Positions 1 through 12,229 of a stretch of 64,000 nt of DNA are shown piece by piece. Location of the stretch: assembly GCA_030144725.1 (NCBI GenBank), contig JASKMD010000031.1, forward strand, positions 11,173,316-11,237,315, read 5' to 3'. The notes beneath the pieces were generated by a model that was not told the DNA's origin, did not search any database, and saw only the letters and a program-made list of their open reading frames with translations. The stretch's first letter is position 1. Each line of letters begins with the position of its first letter. The translations under genes and the position numbers were made by a program. This stretch comes from Haematococcus lacustris (Eukaryota; Chlorophyta; Chlorophyceae; Chlamydomonadales; Haematococcaceae).

Positions 1-356
1 CAATCCTCAAGTAATGATGTAGTGGGTGTTATGATACAAGAGGTGTGGGGTACAGGGGGGAGATGTGGAATCCCTACGCACAACTGTCAATCCTGCAAAC
101 ATTCCACAACGTTTTATGCAGCAGGCTATGAGCCACACCGTCAGTGAGTAATCATGCGCTAGACGCTACAAAGAGCCATTACTACAAGCAATCACCAGGG
201 GCCTTCCAGCAAAGCCATTACGAATCAAATGGCATACTCCCTCACGACACTGCCTGCCAAGCTGGTGCACAAACAGTCATCTCCACAAAGTTCTGGTAGC
301 TTTGCCACCAATGCTTTGGATGTTCTAGCTTTGAAAATCACTCTGCCAGCAAGCGA

Positions 357-3300
357 TCATGCGCTGGACATCAGCTTCAGCTGGGCCTCAGGCACCCAGG
401 TGCCATGGAAGCCTGCAAGCAAGCACCATGGCAGCCACTCATTGCCATCAATGCAGTTTCCCTTTTATGCATTTGCATTGTATCCACGCAATCCCTGCCT
501 CCGCAGAGCCAAAACTCCTACTGCATTGCCAGGAGTGACAAAACACATGCCTTGCATCGATTGAACTGGCAAGGCACACCACTCTTTTTCATCAAGGCTG
601 GAGCTGGAGCGGAAGCCAGAGCTGGAGCAGGTGGGTGGTCCCAGCAGCACCTACCATACGGCACTCGCTGGGGCAGCTTGATCTGTGCCAGAGGTGTGGG
701 CGACATGGTCTTTGCATCATACACCTGCACGCCACAGGCGCAGCCAGATATCTCGACATCAGGCACATACACGCACAGCATCCAGTGCCTGAGGACCTGT
801 CATACGCCTGGTTGTAAGATATCTAGGTGTGGCTGCCTCCTTCCTGTGGCTTAACAGGTCCTAGCTATCGGAGGGCGACACCCAACATCACCCTCAACCT
901 CCTGCCTTTTCACTGGCTGCTGGCTAGCAGACGGGGCCATGCAGCACCGCAAGGACTGGCATGGTGGGCAGCAGACCTGGGCAGCCAGGGCTTTGCTGGT
1001 GTGGCTAGGATCTGCTAACAGGCATCAAAGTTAGGTTCATGCCCGGAGCAGCTGCTGAGCACTCTTAATAGAGTGAGCTACTACCTCCCACAGGGCTGGC
1101 AAAGACAGGTAGCTCTTGCCTTGCAAAGGGCTGGCAAAGGGCCTCAATTAGCGGCTCGAGTTCGACACTGCTGGCATGCTCTGGCCCTGGAACCGCTGGC
1201 ATGCTCTCTTGCACACAGACATAGACTGGCAAGGCACTACCGGCAATGACCAGAGTGTGAGCCCACGGCTGCCACTGCAGGCATGTGGTAGAGGCCACCG
1301 TGTGGGGCCCTGCGGCAGCTGCTTGAGAACCTGGGGTCTCACAGTACCACCTGCCCTTGCCACCCACCTCAAAGCAGCTGATGTCCTCCTTAGAGTGGTA
1401 CACATACAACACCATGAAGCCATCATCTTCGCCTGCAGCCATTTCCAAGAGATCCGCAAATGGCACATGCACTGGTGCCCATTCTTTTGCTTGTTACAGC
1501 ACCCTCACTGGAGGTAATGCCTTGTCTGCATGGACCTGTGTTCCCATGTACATGGCATTGGCACCTTCCACCTACTCTATTGCCTGACCCCTGTGATAGG
1601 GCTGTAGCCTAGAGTTGGCATGGCAAGCATGCACTAAGCTGATGTAAGCTAATGGCAATTCTGTACAGGGCACATAAGCACTCAAGACTCACAAACAACT
1701 GTCAATACAACCAAACACTGATACTGACTATAAACACTACATCATAGACCCACCATCACATTTGGCTGGGTCCTGATGCCGGGGCACGAAGTAGGCCTCC
1801 CCACCATAGCAGCCCACCGGGTAGCGAATAACAGCGCAGCAGGACTCCACAGCAGCAGCAGCAGTGCCTGCATCCACGCAAGCTGCACCAACACAGTAAC
1901 GTGGCTATGCACAGCAGCACACCCGAGCCATTCATGACCAGCTGTGCTGCATCTAACACAGACAGCACCGATGTGCTGGTGTGGCAACGCCAAGAAACAT
2001 CAGCACTATAACCCATCATCGTTACTCTGTGGCACCTCATGGCTGTGCTGCACACTGCTCATGTGTTTCACGTTCAGTTGCAGTTGCACAACAGTTTCAC
2101 GATGACCATGCTGAACAGCAGTCATGCATGCACCCCTTGCAGCATGCAAGCCAGGGAACAGGCCCCTGCCACACACCTGGCAGCACCTCAGTGGTGTTAG
2201 GGATGCTGTCCAGGTCGTACTTGGCCATGCCCACCGTCTTTGCCTGCTTGTCTTCAATGTCAGTCAGAGCGGTCCTGTCAGCACGGTCAGCAGCCACAGG
2301 CTCGCCCCAGCCTGGCAGCAGGTCCCAGCACTGGCACTGCAGCATCTGGTGTCATGGCACCCGCCAGTGAACACCTCCATACAGGGGCGGAGCACTGCCA
2401 CAGCTTAGCAGCAAAGCCAACACCAGTAGCCTACATAGCTGCTGCCCTCTGGCATGGCTAGGCCACTGTCCTCCCCAGCCCCTACCCCTGCCCATGCCAG
2501 CCATGCTCTTGACACTACCAGGCATAGCAAAGCCTCGCCAGACATTGTTTGCCTGGGGCCGTTTCCACCCCTCTATTGACAGGTTGTTGCTCCCCACACA
2601 AGCCACGCTGGACCTCCCTGCCCTGGCCACGTCCAGTGCACGACTCAGTACACAAGAGGCTACATGTTACTTATGCTGCTTCTGGCCAGATTGAGACATC
2701 GTCAGGCAGCAACCAGTGCAGCTTACAGATACTGCAGCAGATCCACCAGTGACCTTGTCATATAAAGCATGAGCCACCCACCACATGTAGCGGGTGCGGC
2801 GGCCTTGCATCAGAGGGTGCACGATGGGGAAGTCACCAACCTTGCTGGTGATCTGCAGGCCCAGCCACACCACAGCAACACCTTGCGTGGCAACACTTCC
2901 ACCCTCGCCCTCACCACCACCCTCACCACCACCACCCTCCAAACCACCACCACCATCGTCACCACCATTATTGTCACCACCACCGCCACTGCCACCAATG
3001 CCACCACCACCACTGCCACCAAGGCCACAATCACCACCGCCACTATTAGAACAGCTGTAAGGAATTCGTGTGTGGAAGGTTTGCATGGTAATTTACACTG
3101 GCAGGAGCACCTAAGCGCTTTTGATGCCAGCCTGGGCCCTTACGTAGTCAACACGAGTGCTGCAGTTGTATTAAGAGGCACATGCCATCATGATGATGCT
3201 GATGATGAAGTTGGTAGTGATTATAACATACATTGAGAAAGCAGCTGGCAGCTGTAATGGCCGCTGGGCAGCTAATCCTACATCAGAGGCTCACATCCTC

Positions 3301-6300
3301 CTCGAGGCTGTGTAGTGTGAGGTGTGAGGGCTGATCACACTGCTCAGCTCACAGCACAAGATGGCAATGCAGGGCCACCGTCCTGGCCTGTCAAGCTGCT
3401 CCATGTGACCTCACTGCTCTCACTCCTTGCCCAGCTATACCTGTCTCGTACACCTCGGCTACCAGCCCTGGTGTTGCCTAATCTAGCGCCTGTGTTGCCT
3501 AACCTGGCGCGAGGACGCGGTGCCAGTGCGTGTGTCCAGGGTGAACTCGGTGAGTCTGCTGCCCAGCTCCTCCCGGTAAGACTTGGCGCCCATGTCAAAC
3601 TGGGACATGGCGCACACGTACAGCTGCAACCACCCACACACATGCGCCCACACCAGCCTCAGGTACTGGCTGTAGCTCATGGCAGCTGCTGGTGGCACAA
3701 TGCCCACAGCGCAGCACATGACCAGGATGAGCATGCCACAGCACTGGAAGCTGCTCTTCCTGGCAATGACTGGTTAATGACAGAATCAGGTGCCTGCTTT
3801 TCACCCCAGGCTACACCATAGAGATAGTCCAAACTTGGCAACCATGGTTTGGGTGCTGGGCGAGGGCGGTGGCGGCAGGTGCGCCAGGTTGTGATAGGGA
3901 CATAACAAGTGCACAAGAGATGCACACCAGCTGACATGAAGCCAGATGTGTGACATGGAGCCAGATGTGTGACATGGAGCCAGATGTGTGACATGGAGCC
4001 AGATGTGTGACATGAAGCCAGATGTGTGACATGAAGCCAGATGGACCTATTGGGGGTGCCCAGCTCACCTTCACCAGGGGCCCCTCCTCCCAGGCATTAG
4101 CCACGTGGAAGGCCATGAAGCTGTGAACAGGAGGACAGGCAGGCAGTGGGTGACGCAGTGGAGGGAAGCGTGGAGGGTGGGCAGGCAGGCAGGCGAGCAC
4201 ACCGTCCATGGAGCATTCCTTTAACGCGGTGTGAGGTGAGCAAAGCAGGCAGTGGGGTGGCTGTGAGGTGGGGATGGGGTGGCAGTGAGGGAGGTGGGGT
4301 GGCGGTGCAGTAGAGGGTGGAGTGGTGGGGGGGGCTGTGAGGTGGGGGTGGGGGCCGGTGGGGTGACAGGGAGGGCGAGGTGCGTCAGGGCGTGCGGTGG
4401 AGGGGGGTTGGGCGTGGTGGTGTAGGAGCTAGTGCTTACCTGGGCAGCTCAAACCACTGAGCATCCTCAGGGGAGGAGGAGCCATGTGGCACGAGGCCCA
4501 GCCGTGCAGGCAGCTCAGACTTGTACACAATGGGCAGGCTGTTCTGCTTGATCATGGCCTGGCCAGCAGCAGCGCAGCAACAGCACCTGGGCTAAGCAGT
4601 GGGACACATGGCCTTCACTCTCATCCCACCCCCCGCCCTTACCCTCTCCCCTGCCCCAACCCTCACTTATGTCAAGAGCTGTCCCTGCCCCTGCCCCTGC
4701 CCCTGCCCCTGCCCCTGCCCCTGCCCCTGCCCCCTGCCCCTGCCCTTGCACCTAACCCTTCCCCGACCCTACTACACAGCACGCAAGCAGGAGATCAACC
4801 TCACACCCACACCCTTTTGTTCACAGTCCTACTCCTGCCGCCCGGCTGAGCTCAGAGCTGCAGCCTCACCTGTGGGTCAAACACCAGCGGCAGGTGCATC
4901 AGCAGCTTGAAGCGAGGGGTGATGGCCATGTCGTGCATCATAGAGGTCCAGGGCAGGGGGACCTGCACAGCACAATCGGTGGCATGGTGAAGGCCTAGCC
5001 TCACACTGCAATGACATCCGAGGCTGAAAACATCCCCCACACACACCATGAGCAGCTGCACTGTCATTGGAGAAGGTCTGTGATGTCTTTACGTGAGCGT
5101 GAAGTGCCCGTAGCACTGTCACAGCCTGGACTCATGCATTAACAGCTGAGGCTAAAGAACCTCCCCCGCACGCACTTCAAGCAGCTGCATCAGTGTTTTG
5201 TATGACTGTATACAGAGTTTGCTAGTTCGCTAGAAGCACCTTATGGCTAAGGTCAGGCTGTCACCCCAAGTTTATTTAACTTCAACCGTGTCAGTTTGAG
5301 CTTTACATGAAGGCGCGTCCTTTTCAGCTGCATGGCCATCTTCACCTGCCTTCCATCCACCTCACTGCACTCATCAGGCTCCAGGCTGCACATGGCCACA
5401 CTGGGCCGAGGTGAGGCGAGACGAGGGTGCCCCCAACACCTTGCACCCCTAGCTGCTGCCACCTCCCCTCACCTTCAGCACCTTCTGCAGGTCGCCATGC
5501 TTGTCCATGCTGCCCACACTAACCAAGGGCTTCTCAATATCATAGCCCAAGAAGTGGAGGTCACCACTGTCTGCAGCCAGGGCATGTACAGACTCAACCT
5601 GGAGGGTGACGGTTAGGGTCAGGGGTAGGGTTTGAACCACAGGTGGGTGCCCTGCTGGCAGCAGGAGGGGTACTCAGGATGCAGCCAGGGCATGTAGGGG
5701 CTAAGCCCCAATTACCCCTCCTGCTGCCAGCATGGCAAATCTGTCCCACAGAAGCAGCGGCAGCAGCAGCAGAGCCTCTTGCACATGCTGGTCAGTAAGG
5801 CAGTGTCAAGTAGACTCTGGTATGTGGGTGGAGGCCTCAGCATGAGCCTGACAGAGCCAGCACCATACGCCCATGTCATGCCATGCCATGCTGTCATGCG
5901 GTACTGTTTCATGCAGCCCCACTATGCAGGGCAGCAGGAGGGGGCGAGGGTGGGGGAAGAGCGCAGCAGGAGGGGAGGAGGGGGGCAGCAGGGGAGTCCT
6001 CACCAGCATCCAGTTTTGGGTGAGCGGTGAAGTGCGTTTCGCCCCAAGCCGTGCCGATTTGCGTGCGCCCAACCGTCTCCATCACCCCGCTGCACAGCAT
6101 GCGGACCTGCAGCCAGCACCGCCAGCACCAGCCACAGCAGTGGGGGCCAGACCTGCTCACTCCTGCACTTCCATCACAATCCACTTCCCACACAACCAGG
6201 CCAGCAGCAGCAGTGGGGCTCACGACCCACCAACTACATCAAACCACTAACAACCATACGGCACCGCTACCAGTACATCAGGAGGTGAGTACCCCAACGC

Positions 6301-8829
6301 AACCCACCCCACCCCACACTACGCTTGCATGCTTGCTTGCACAGATACACCATTGCTACCCCGCTGCACTTGGAGCTGCGATACCCCCCACTAGCCATGA
6401 GTTACATTGCCATGCACACACCCGCACTGCCATCACAAGCCACTTCCCACACACACAGTGGCTGCCTGACATCACTGCTCCGTTGCTAATGTTCAAGCTT
6501 TGTCAAGGTAGGCCCATGCACCTTAGGCTGCTTTACCATGCCCATGCCCTCAAGCGTGCCCACCCTAACACCTTGCCGAAGTGCAAGGATGCACAGGACG
6601 TAACCTAGGCCAGCAGTGACATACACTAGGTGTTCCACATCAATGCAGGGCTGACTGCCACCACCCTGCCTGCTCCACCCCAACCCTGCTGCCACCCCAG
6701 CCCTGCTGACACCCCAGCCCTCCTTCCCAGCAGGGCCTCTCCCTCACTGACCTGGTAGGGCAGGTCTCCTTCATGCAGAGCTAGAATTTTGTTTGCATGG
6801 AAGATCACACTGGTGTTAGCGGTGCCAGTGCCCTTGCTGGTGTCCAGGATACCGGTCTTGGCCTTCATGGCCTCCAGCAACGCCACCAGCACGCCCCGTA
6901 CCCCCTCCTGGTCGCCAAACTGCCAAAGGCAGGGCAGCCCAGGGGTCAGGGTCCCACCACCACCACTTTCATCACCTTCATCACCTCCAACACCTCCACC
7001 ACTTCCATTACCTCCACCACCTCAATTACTTCACCACCTGAACCTCCACCGCCCCCATCGCCTCAATTACCTCCGTCACCACCACCGCCGCCTTCACCAC
7101 CACCACCACCACCTCCTCCACGAGGTCCAATGCCACAACGGTTCACAGACCCATCACATTTCCACCGAGTGCTCTTACTGAGCTGCCTGACGCTCACAAG
7201 GCAGTGCTTGCAAAGGTGATGGTGATGGCGGTGATGATGGTAATGTAATGCAAAGAACTAGGGGTGGAGGGGAGATAAGGAGCGGTAGGGGTGATGATTG
7301 AAGGGAAGGGTGTAACTCGCTCATGTCAATAATGAAGGGTCTAACTAAATATATGGGCTAGCCCCTCTGTTGCCTACCTCCTCTACTGGGTAGGGGTATG
7401 CCCACCGCTGCCCACCTTTGCAAAGAGGGGCTTGCCCACTCGTTTCTCTTGGGCCAGGTGGCTTGTGTCCATGTAGCGGTTGCAGTAGCTGACATGGCCA
7501 TCCTCATGGATGCGTAGTGCATGGATCATGCCATCACCCTCAAACCTGAGCTTGCAGCAGTCCAGCCAAAGCATAGCACACTCACACCATACCATACCAT
7601 GCTTCATGCCACCAGGCCAGTACCCCTAACTGGCTTCAGTAGCCTCAAGCTCAAGCTCGAGCTCGAGCCCAAGCCCAAGCTCTGTTGTTTACCACTGCCC
7701 TGTGTGTTGTCAGTGTGACATGCGCCATGATCGACTTAGTATGCATGCTGCAGGGTGACACAAGGGAGTACGCATGGCCACTCATAACTTTGACTAGGTT
7801 GCTAGACCATGCAAGCCACAGCTTCCAGTGCCAGGCCACCACCCAAACTCACTGCATCCCCAACGCTGTGGCAGGGCAGGAAGGAGACACCCTAATGCTA
7901 CGCCTGCGACCTCCCTTGATGCGCCCAACTTCTCGCACGCCCATAAGCATCATTTGGCACCCCAGGCCTAACCCTCCAATCCTATGACTACTCACCAGTG
8001 ATATGACGCCACCGGGTCAAAGTAAGGGTTGCTGCACACGCAAGGAAACAACCCACGCGTTAACATGACAACCTTTGCATCCTGATGGGCACCAAAGGGC
8101 TACGCACCTGCCATTGCGCATATAAACTCCCTTCAGCTCAGGTGGCAGGCTCCCCTGTGTGACCTTCAAATTCTCCTCGGTCACCTCTGTCTTCACTGGA
8201 GCAAAGTTGCCAAGCTGCAGGGGCCAAATCATGCATCACTACGTGTTTAGAGTGCAATGGTGAAGGCTGTGCATGGCTGTGCGCATGCATGCTGTACACC
8301 CTACAGAGACTGCTGCGCTGAACAGGGCTGACTAGTCTCGGGGCAGGGGCAGGGGCAGGGGCAGGGGCAGGGGCAGGGGCAGGGGCAGGGGCAGGGGCAG
8401 GGGCAGGGGCAGGGGCAGGGGCAGGGGCAGGGGCAGGGGCAGGGGCAGGGGCACTATACCCTATACAGGGGCAGGGGCAGGGGCACTGTACCCTGCAATG
8501 TTTAACTTACCAGGGCAGTGCGGTTTTTGTTTTTCCTGCCCTTGGCAATCAGCGTTTGCAGCCCGTGCACCACACGCCTAAGGTAATGGATCACAAATAA
8601 GAGAAGCGCGTCGGCATAGCGTTAGGTGTCGATGTGGCAAAAGTTGAGCCACACACAGGCACAACCTCCGTCGCCCGCCACAAACTCGCCAAGGGGGGAG
8701 CTCAAGTTCAGGCCCGCGGGAAGAAGCAGTGCGAGTAACTTACCTGCTGCGAGCCATCGACAATAACACCAGCAGCGCCGGGACAACGCGAGTCCCCACC
8801 AGCCTGAGCGCGGCTTCCAGACTTTGCAT
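357..8829 (-). CDS. CCD: Carotenoid cleavage dioxygenase (CCD1/NCED superfamily), 18 exons
   Basis: Non-haem iron dioxygenase that cleaves carotenoids or apocarotenoids oxidatively. I could splice 18 exons that stay in frame (1650 nt, 549 aa): 8744-8829, 8511-8577, 8108-8214, 7997-8032, 7416-7545, 6752-6919, 6004-6106, 5473-5570, 4870-4962, 4440-4558, 4069-4120, 3504-3623, 2754-2852, 2177-2243, 1754-1867, 1368-1432, 655-724, 357-412. Family signatures appear in order: LGNFAPV, YMRNGSNPYFDP, FEGDGMIHALRI, GTANTSVIFH, FTAHPKLDA, MMHDMAIT, FHVANAWEE, GEAYFVPR, EDDGFMVLYVY and VPYGFHGTW. The four iron-binding histidines fall at about H227, H275, H341 and H534, with spacing like plant NCED. The length suits cytosolic CCD1-like enzymes. 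An in-frame ATG at 8889 would add 20 mostly basic residues, so a longer N-terminus is possible. Substrate and cleavage position cannot be read from the sequence. Confidence 0.93.
2898..3048. repeat. CAC/CCA-rich trinucleotide tract in a CCD intron
   Basis: Imperfect CAC/CCA triplets fill most of the intron between the 12th and 13th CCD exons. Open frames on both strands here encode only Thr/Pro or Val/Gly runs and are not genes. Confidence 0.85.
3932..4043. repeat. 19-bp tandem repeat, about 6 units, in a CCD intron
   Basis: The unit tgacatggagccagatgtg is repeated about 5.9 times with only g/a differences (ggag or gaag). It lies in the intron after the exon encoding FHVANAWEE. Units are contiguous with no spacers, so this is a minisatellite and not CRISPR-like. 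Confidence 0.9.
4683..4746. repeat. (CCCCTG)n hexanucleotide repeat in a CCD intron
   Basis: About ten CCCCTG units lie between the CCD exons at 4440-4558 and 4870-4962. Its reverse complement is the GGGGCA unit found again at 8339-8486. Confidence 0.9.
6950..7125. repeat. CAC/CCT-rich low-complexity intron sequence
   Basis: Degenerate CAC, CCT and CCG triplets in the intron between CCD exons 7416-7545 and 6752-6919. There is no coding support. Confidence 0.75.
8339..8486. repeat. (GGGGCA)n hexanucleotide array in a CCD intron
   Basis: About 19 uninterrupted GGGGCA units, a short break (ctatacc), then a few more. It lies in the intron before the LGNFAPV exon. The runs of four G could form quadruplexes on the plus strand. 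Confidence 0.92.
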
Positions 8830-9054
8830 CTTGAACGGCGCACGTATACGCAGATGTGGACGGTGAGGAGCCCAAGGCGGACCTAGCATGCAAGTTCGTA
8901 AAATGCAATTAGTACTAATTACAACGGCTGGTTTACCCCACCGGTGCTGCAGCTGACTTAGGGCATAATGCCGCGCACGTCATCGATGTGTCATTAACCC
9001 TTGGGGCTGCACCTCAGTCGGTGGGCGTTTCCCCACACCAGCTGCAGAGTCAGG

Positions 9055-9211
9055 CGACCCCAACTAACGGAAAATGACAGGAAACCGACCCCTGGTAATC
9101 AAAACGACGCCGCGTCTCAGCCGCGTGGTTTCTATTTATGCATTGCACATCACTGGGTAGATGACTCCGTCAGCTATGCTGTGCAACTTGTATCATTAAA
9201 TACTGTGCACT
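9055..9211. repeat. Dispersed repeat, same family as the flank at 31657-31815
   Basis: Begins ccccaactaacggaaaatga and runs through a cgtctcagcc block to actccgtcagctatg and tatcattaaatactgtgcac. The reverse complement of 31657-31815 shows the same blocks in the same order with scattered substitutions. It is probably the end of a transposable element. A third partial match (aaccgacccctggta) lies near 32470. Confidence 0.75.
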
Positions 9212-9734
9212 CTGCTGAGTGCTATTGCGGCTCAAACCTCCATATTCAAATCCATGCATTGTTTGCTCATGCGGGTCTCGTCGCGAGAGACCGCCGCGAC
9301 CGACGTGGCCAAGGAGCACCTGCACACAGTGAGGCACAGTCGCCGCAGTCAAAACGATTCACATGGCACGCCCAACCGACGTAACGACGCCCCTCCACCC
9401 ATGCTCGGAAATATACAAGGCTGCTGCATTCCTTGTCCCCTTCGTGAGTAGTACTTACTACCTGGCCACTCTGGAAGGCCACACAAGGTGTGTAGGCCAT
9501 TGCTACGTTACCTTGCTCGACATGTTGGGTCCGATCCCTCCCGCCCGCCCTCCGCTTGTGTGTCGAGCTTGTGTCCAGCTCCGCCCTGACCCCCTGCTGT
9601 GAGAGGGGTGAGCAGGTCAGGGGATGCACCAACACCAGCTGCCAGCCGCTGCCACGGGGGGGCAGTAGGAGGGGTGGGCAGCCCAGGGGCAGCACCAGCA
9701 CCAGTTGGACTCCTGCCGCAGGCTGCGGCCCATA

Positions 9735-9905
9735 GGGGAGGGGGAGCAGTGTTAGGGGGTGGGAGGGCGGGGCTGGGGCTGGGAGGGGGTGGGAGGGTGG
9801 GGCTGGGGGTAAGAGGGGGTGGGAGGGCGGGGCTGGGGGTGGGAGGGGTGCGAAGGCGGGGCTGGGGCTGGGAAGGGATTGGAGGGGGCTGGGAGGGGGC
9901 AGGTT
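9735..9905. repeat. G-rich minisatellite, period about 30 bp
   Basis: Units resembling gggagggcggggctgggg are repeated about five times with variation. It is low-complexity and noncoding. Confidence 0.8.
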
Positions 9906-10435
9906 CCGAGCGGTCGGGGTGGGCTAGTCATTACTGCAAGGCAAAGTTGAGTCACGCCAAAGTCATTTCAACCGGCCTAATCAATGGAATGCAGATGCTT
10001 CGTTGAGTAATGAACAAAATTCTGTCGAAATTTTGCGAAGTCAGAGTGGTCAGCTCACAACATGCCGATATGTGCAAGGGGGTCCCTTTTTCTGTGTGAC
10101 TGGCCAGAGAGAGACGCACAATGATGGCGTTTGCAGCAATGGCGAGTGTCAACTCGCCCAACGATGGTCCTCCGACGCCGCCTGTATCATTAAAACATTC
10201 GTGGAGCAAGCCTGGCGGGCTGAAATGTGATTGTACTACTGGCTAGATGCCAGGCGCTATTCACTTGTTGGTGCCGCTACATACCACTAGTACGATTGAT
10301 GGTGAGCAGCTGAGGTGTGTCCGTGATCGCTTGCGCCGGCATAACCTCAGTCACTTGAACTAACGCGCCGCTTGCCAGTAGACGCGCACTTATTCGCGGC
10401 TGCCACTGTGATAAACGCTATTGAAAATGCTTTTC

Positions 10436-12088
10436 CGCCCCGCCCCGCCCCGCCCCGCCCCGCCCCGCCCCGCCCCGCCCCGCCCCGCCCCGCCCCGCCC
10501 CGCCCCGCCCCGCCCCGCCCCGCCCCGCCCCGCCCCGCCCCGCCCCGCCCCGCCCCGCCCCGCCCCGCCCCGCCCCGCCCCGCCCCGCCCCGCCCCGCCC
10601 CGCCCCGCCCCGCCCCGCCCCGCCCCGCCCCGCCCCGCCCCGCCCCGCCCCGCCCCGCCCCGCCCCGCCCCGCCCCGCCCCGCCCCGCCCCGCCCCGCCC
10701 CGCCCCGCCCCGCCCCGCCCCGCCCCGCCCCGCCCCGCCCCGCCCCGCCCCGCCCCGCCCCGCCCCGCCCCGCCCCGCCCCGCCCCGCCCCGCCCCGCCC
10801 CGCCCCGCCCCGCCCCGCCCCGCCCCGCCCCGCCCCGCCCCGCCCCGCCCCGCCCCGCCCCGCCCCGCCCCGCCCCGCCCCGCCCCGCCCCGCCCCGCCC
10901 CGCCCCGCCCCGCCCCGCCTCCGCCCCGCCCCGCCTCCGCCCCGCCCCGCCTCCGCCCCGCCCCGCTTCCGCCCCGCCCCGCTTCCGCCCCGCCCCGCTT
11001 CCGCCCCGCCCCGCTTCCGCCCCGCCCCGCTTCCGCCCCGCCCCGCTTCCGCCCCGCCCCGCTTCCGCCCCGCCCCGCTTCCGCCCCGCCCCGCTTCCGC
11101 CCCGCCCCGCTTCCGCCCCGCCCCGCTTCCGCCCCGCCCCGCTTCCGCCCCGCCCCGCTTCCGCCCCGCCCCGCTTCCGCCCCGCCCCGCTTCCGCCCCG
11201 CCCCGCTCCCCGCCCCGCCCGCCCCGCCCCGCCCCGCCCCGCCCCGCCTCCGCCCCGCCCCGCCTCCGCCCCGCCCCGCCTCCGCCCCGCCCCGCTTCCG
11301 CCCCGCCCCGCTTCCGCCCCGCCCCGCTTCCGCCCCGCCCCGCTTCCGCCCCGCCCCGCTTCCGCCCCGCCCCGCTTCCGCCCCGCCCCGCTTCCGCCCC
11401 GCCCCGCTTCCGCCCCGCCCCGCTTCCGCCCCGCCCCGCTTCCGCCCCGCCCCGCTTCCGCCCCGCCCCGCTTCCGCCCCGCCCCGCTTCCGCCCCGCCC
11501 CGCTTCCGCCCCGCCCCGCTTCCGCCCCGCCCCGCTTCCGCCCCGCCCCGCTTCCGCCCCGCCCCGCTTCCGCCCCGCCCCGCTTCCGCCCCGCCCCGCT
11601 TCCGCCCCGCCCCGCTTTCGCCCCGCCCCGCTTTCGCCCCGCCCCGCTTTCGCCCCGCCCCGCTTTCGCCCCGCCCCGCTTTCGCCCCGCCCCGCTTTCG
11701 CCCCGCCCCGCTTTCGCCCCGCCCCGCTTTCGCCCCGCCCCGCTTTCGCCCCGCCCCGCTTTCGCCCCGCCCCGCTTCGCCCCGCCCCGCCCCGCCCCGC
11801 CCCGCCCCGCCCCGCCCCGCCCCGCCCCGCCCCGCCCCGCCCCGCCCCGCCCCGCCCCGCCCCGCCCCGCCCCGCCCCGCCCCGCCCCGCCCCGCCCCGC
11901 CCCGCCCCGCCCCGCCCCGCCCCGCCCCGCCCCGCCCCGCCCCGCCCCGCCCCGCCCCGCCCCGCCCCGCCCCGCCCCGCCCCGCCCCGCCCCGCCCCGC
12001 CCCGCCCCGCCCCGCCCCGCCCCGCCCCGCCCCGCCCCGCCCCGCCCCGCCCCGCCCCGCCCCGCCCCGCCCCGCTTTCGCCCCGCCC
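10436..12088. repeat. (CCCCG)n satellite with 16-bp variant blocks
   Basis: Pure CCCCG pentamers fill about 10436-10918 and about 11775-12075. Between them are 16-bp units made of CCCCG pentamers plus a variant junction: ctcc first, then ttcc, then after a break near 11204-11250 ctcc and ttcc again, then tttc. The minus strand is (GGGGC)n and quadruplex-prone. A 5-bp period without stops opens reading frames of 567-672 codons on both strands (Pro-Arg-Ala or Gly-Ala-Arg repeats), which are not evidence for genes. Confidence 0.97.
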
Positions 12089-12229
12089 CGGCCGGGTCAG
12101 CTCAGCCTCCATCAACCCCGGTGAGGCCCTTCCTGGGCGGCCGCCTGAGTCCTTCAGGTGAGAGGGGTGAGGACAGGGTCGAGGTGAGGGTTGGTAGCGT
12201 TGGGAGGTGGTGGAGTCAAGGTGACTAGG

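Larger units (their letters stand above)
8900..10430. other. Gene-poor spacer between the CCD start and the GC satellite
   Basis: I see no supportable gene. It holds a dispersed-repeat copy (9055-9211) and a G-rich minisatellite (9735-9905). Any CCD promoter would lie just above 8829-8889, but no clear motif is visible. Confidence 0.6.

Noticed and set aside
3932..4043. CRISPR-like regular repeats
   Set aside because: The 19-bp units are contiguous, with no unique spacers, and lie in an intron of a eukaryotic gene.
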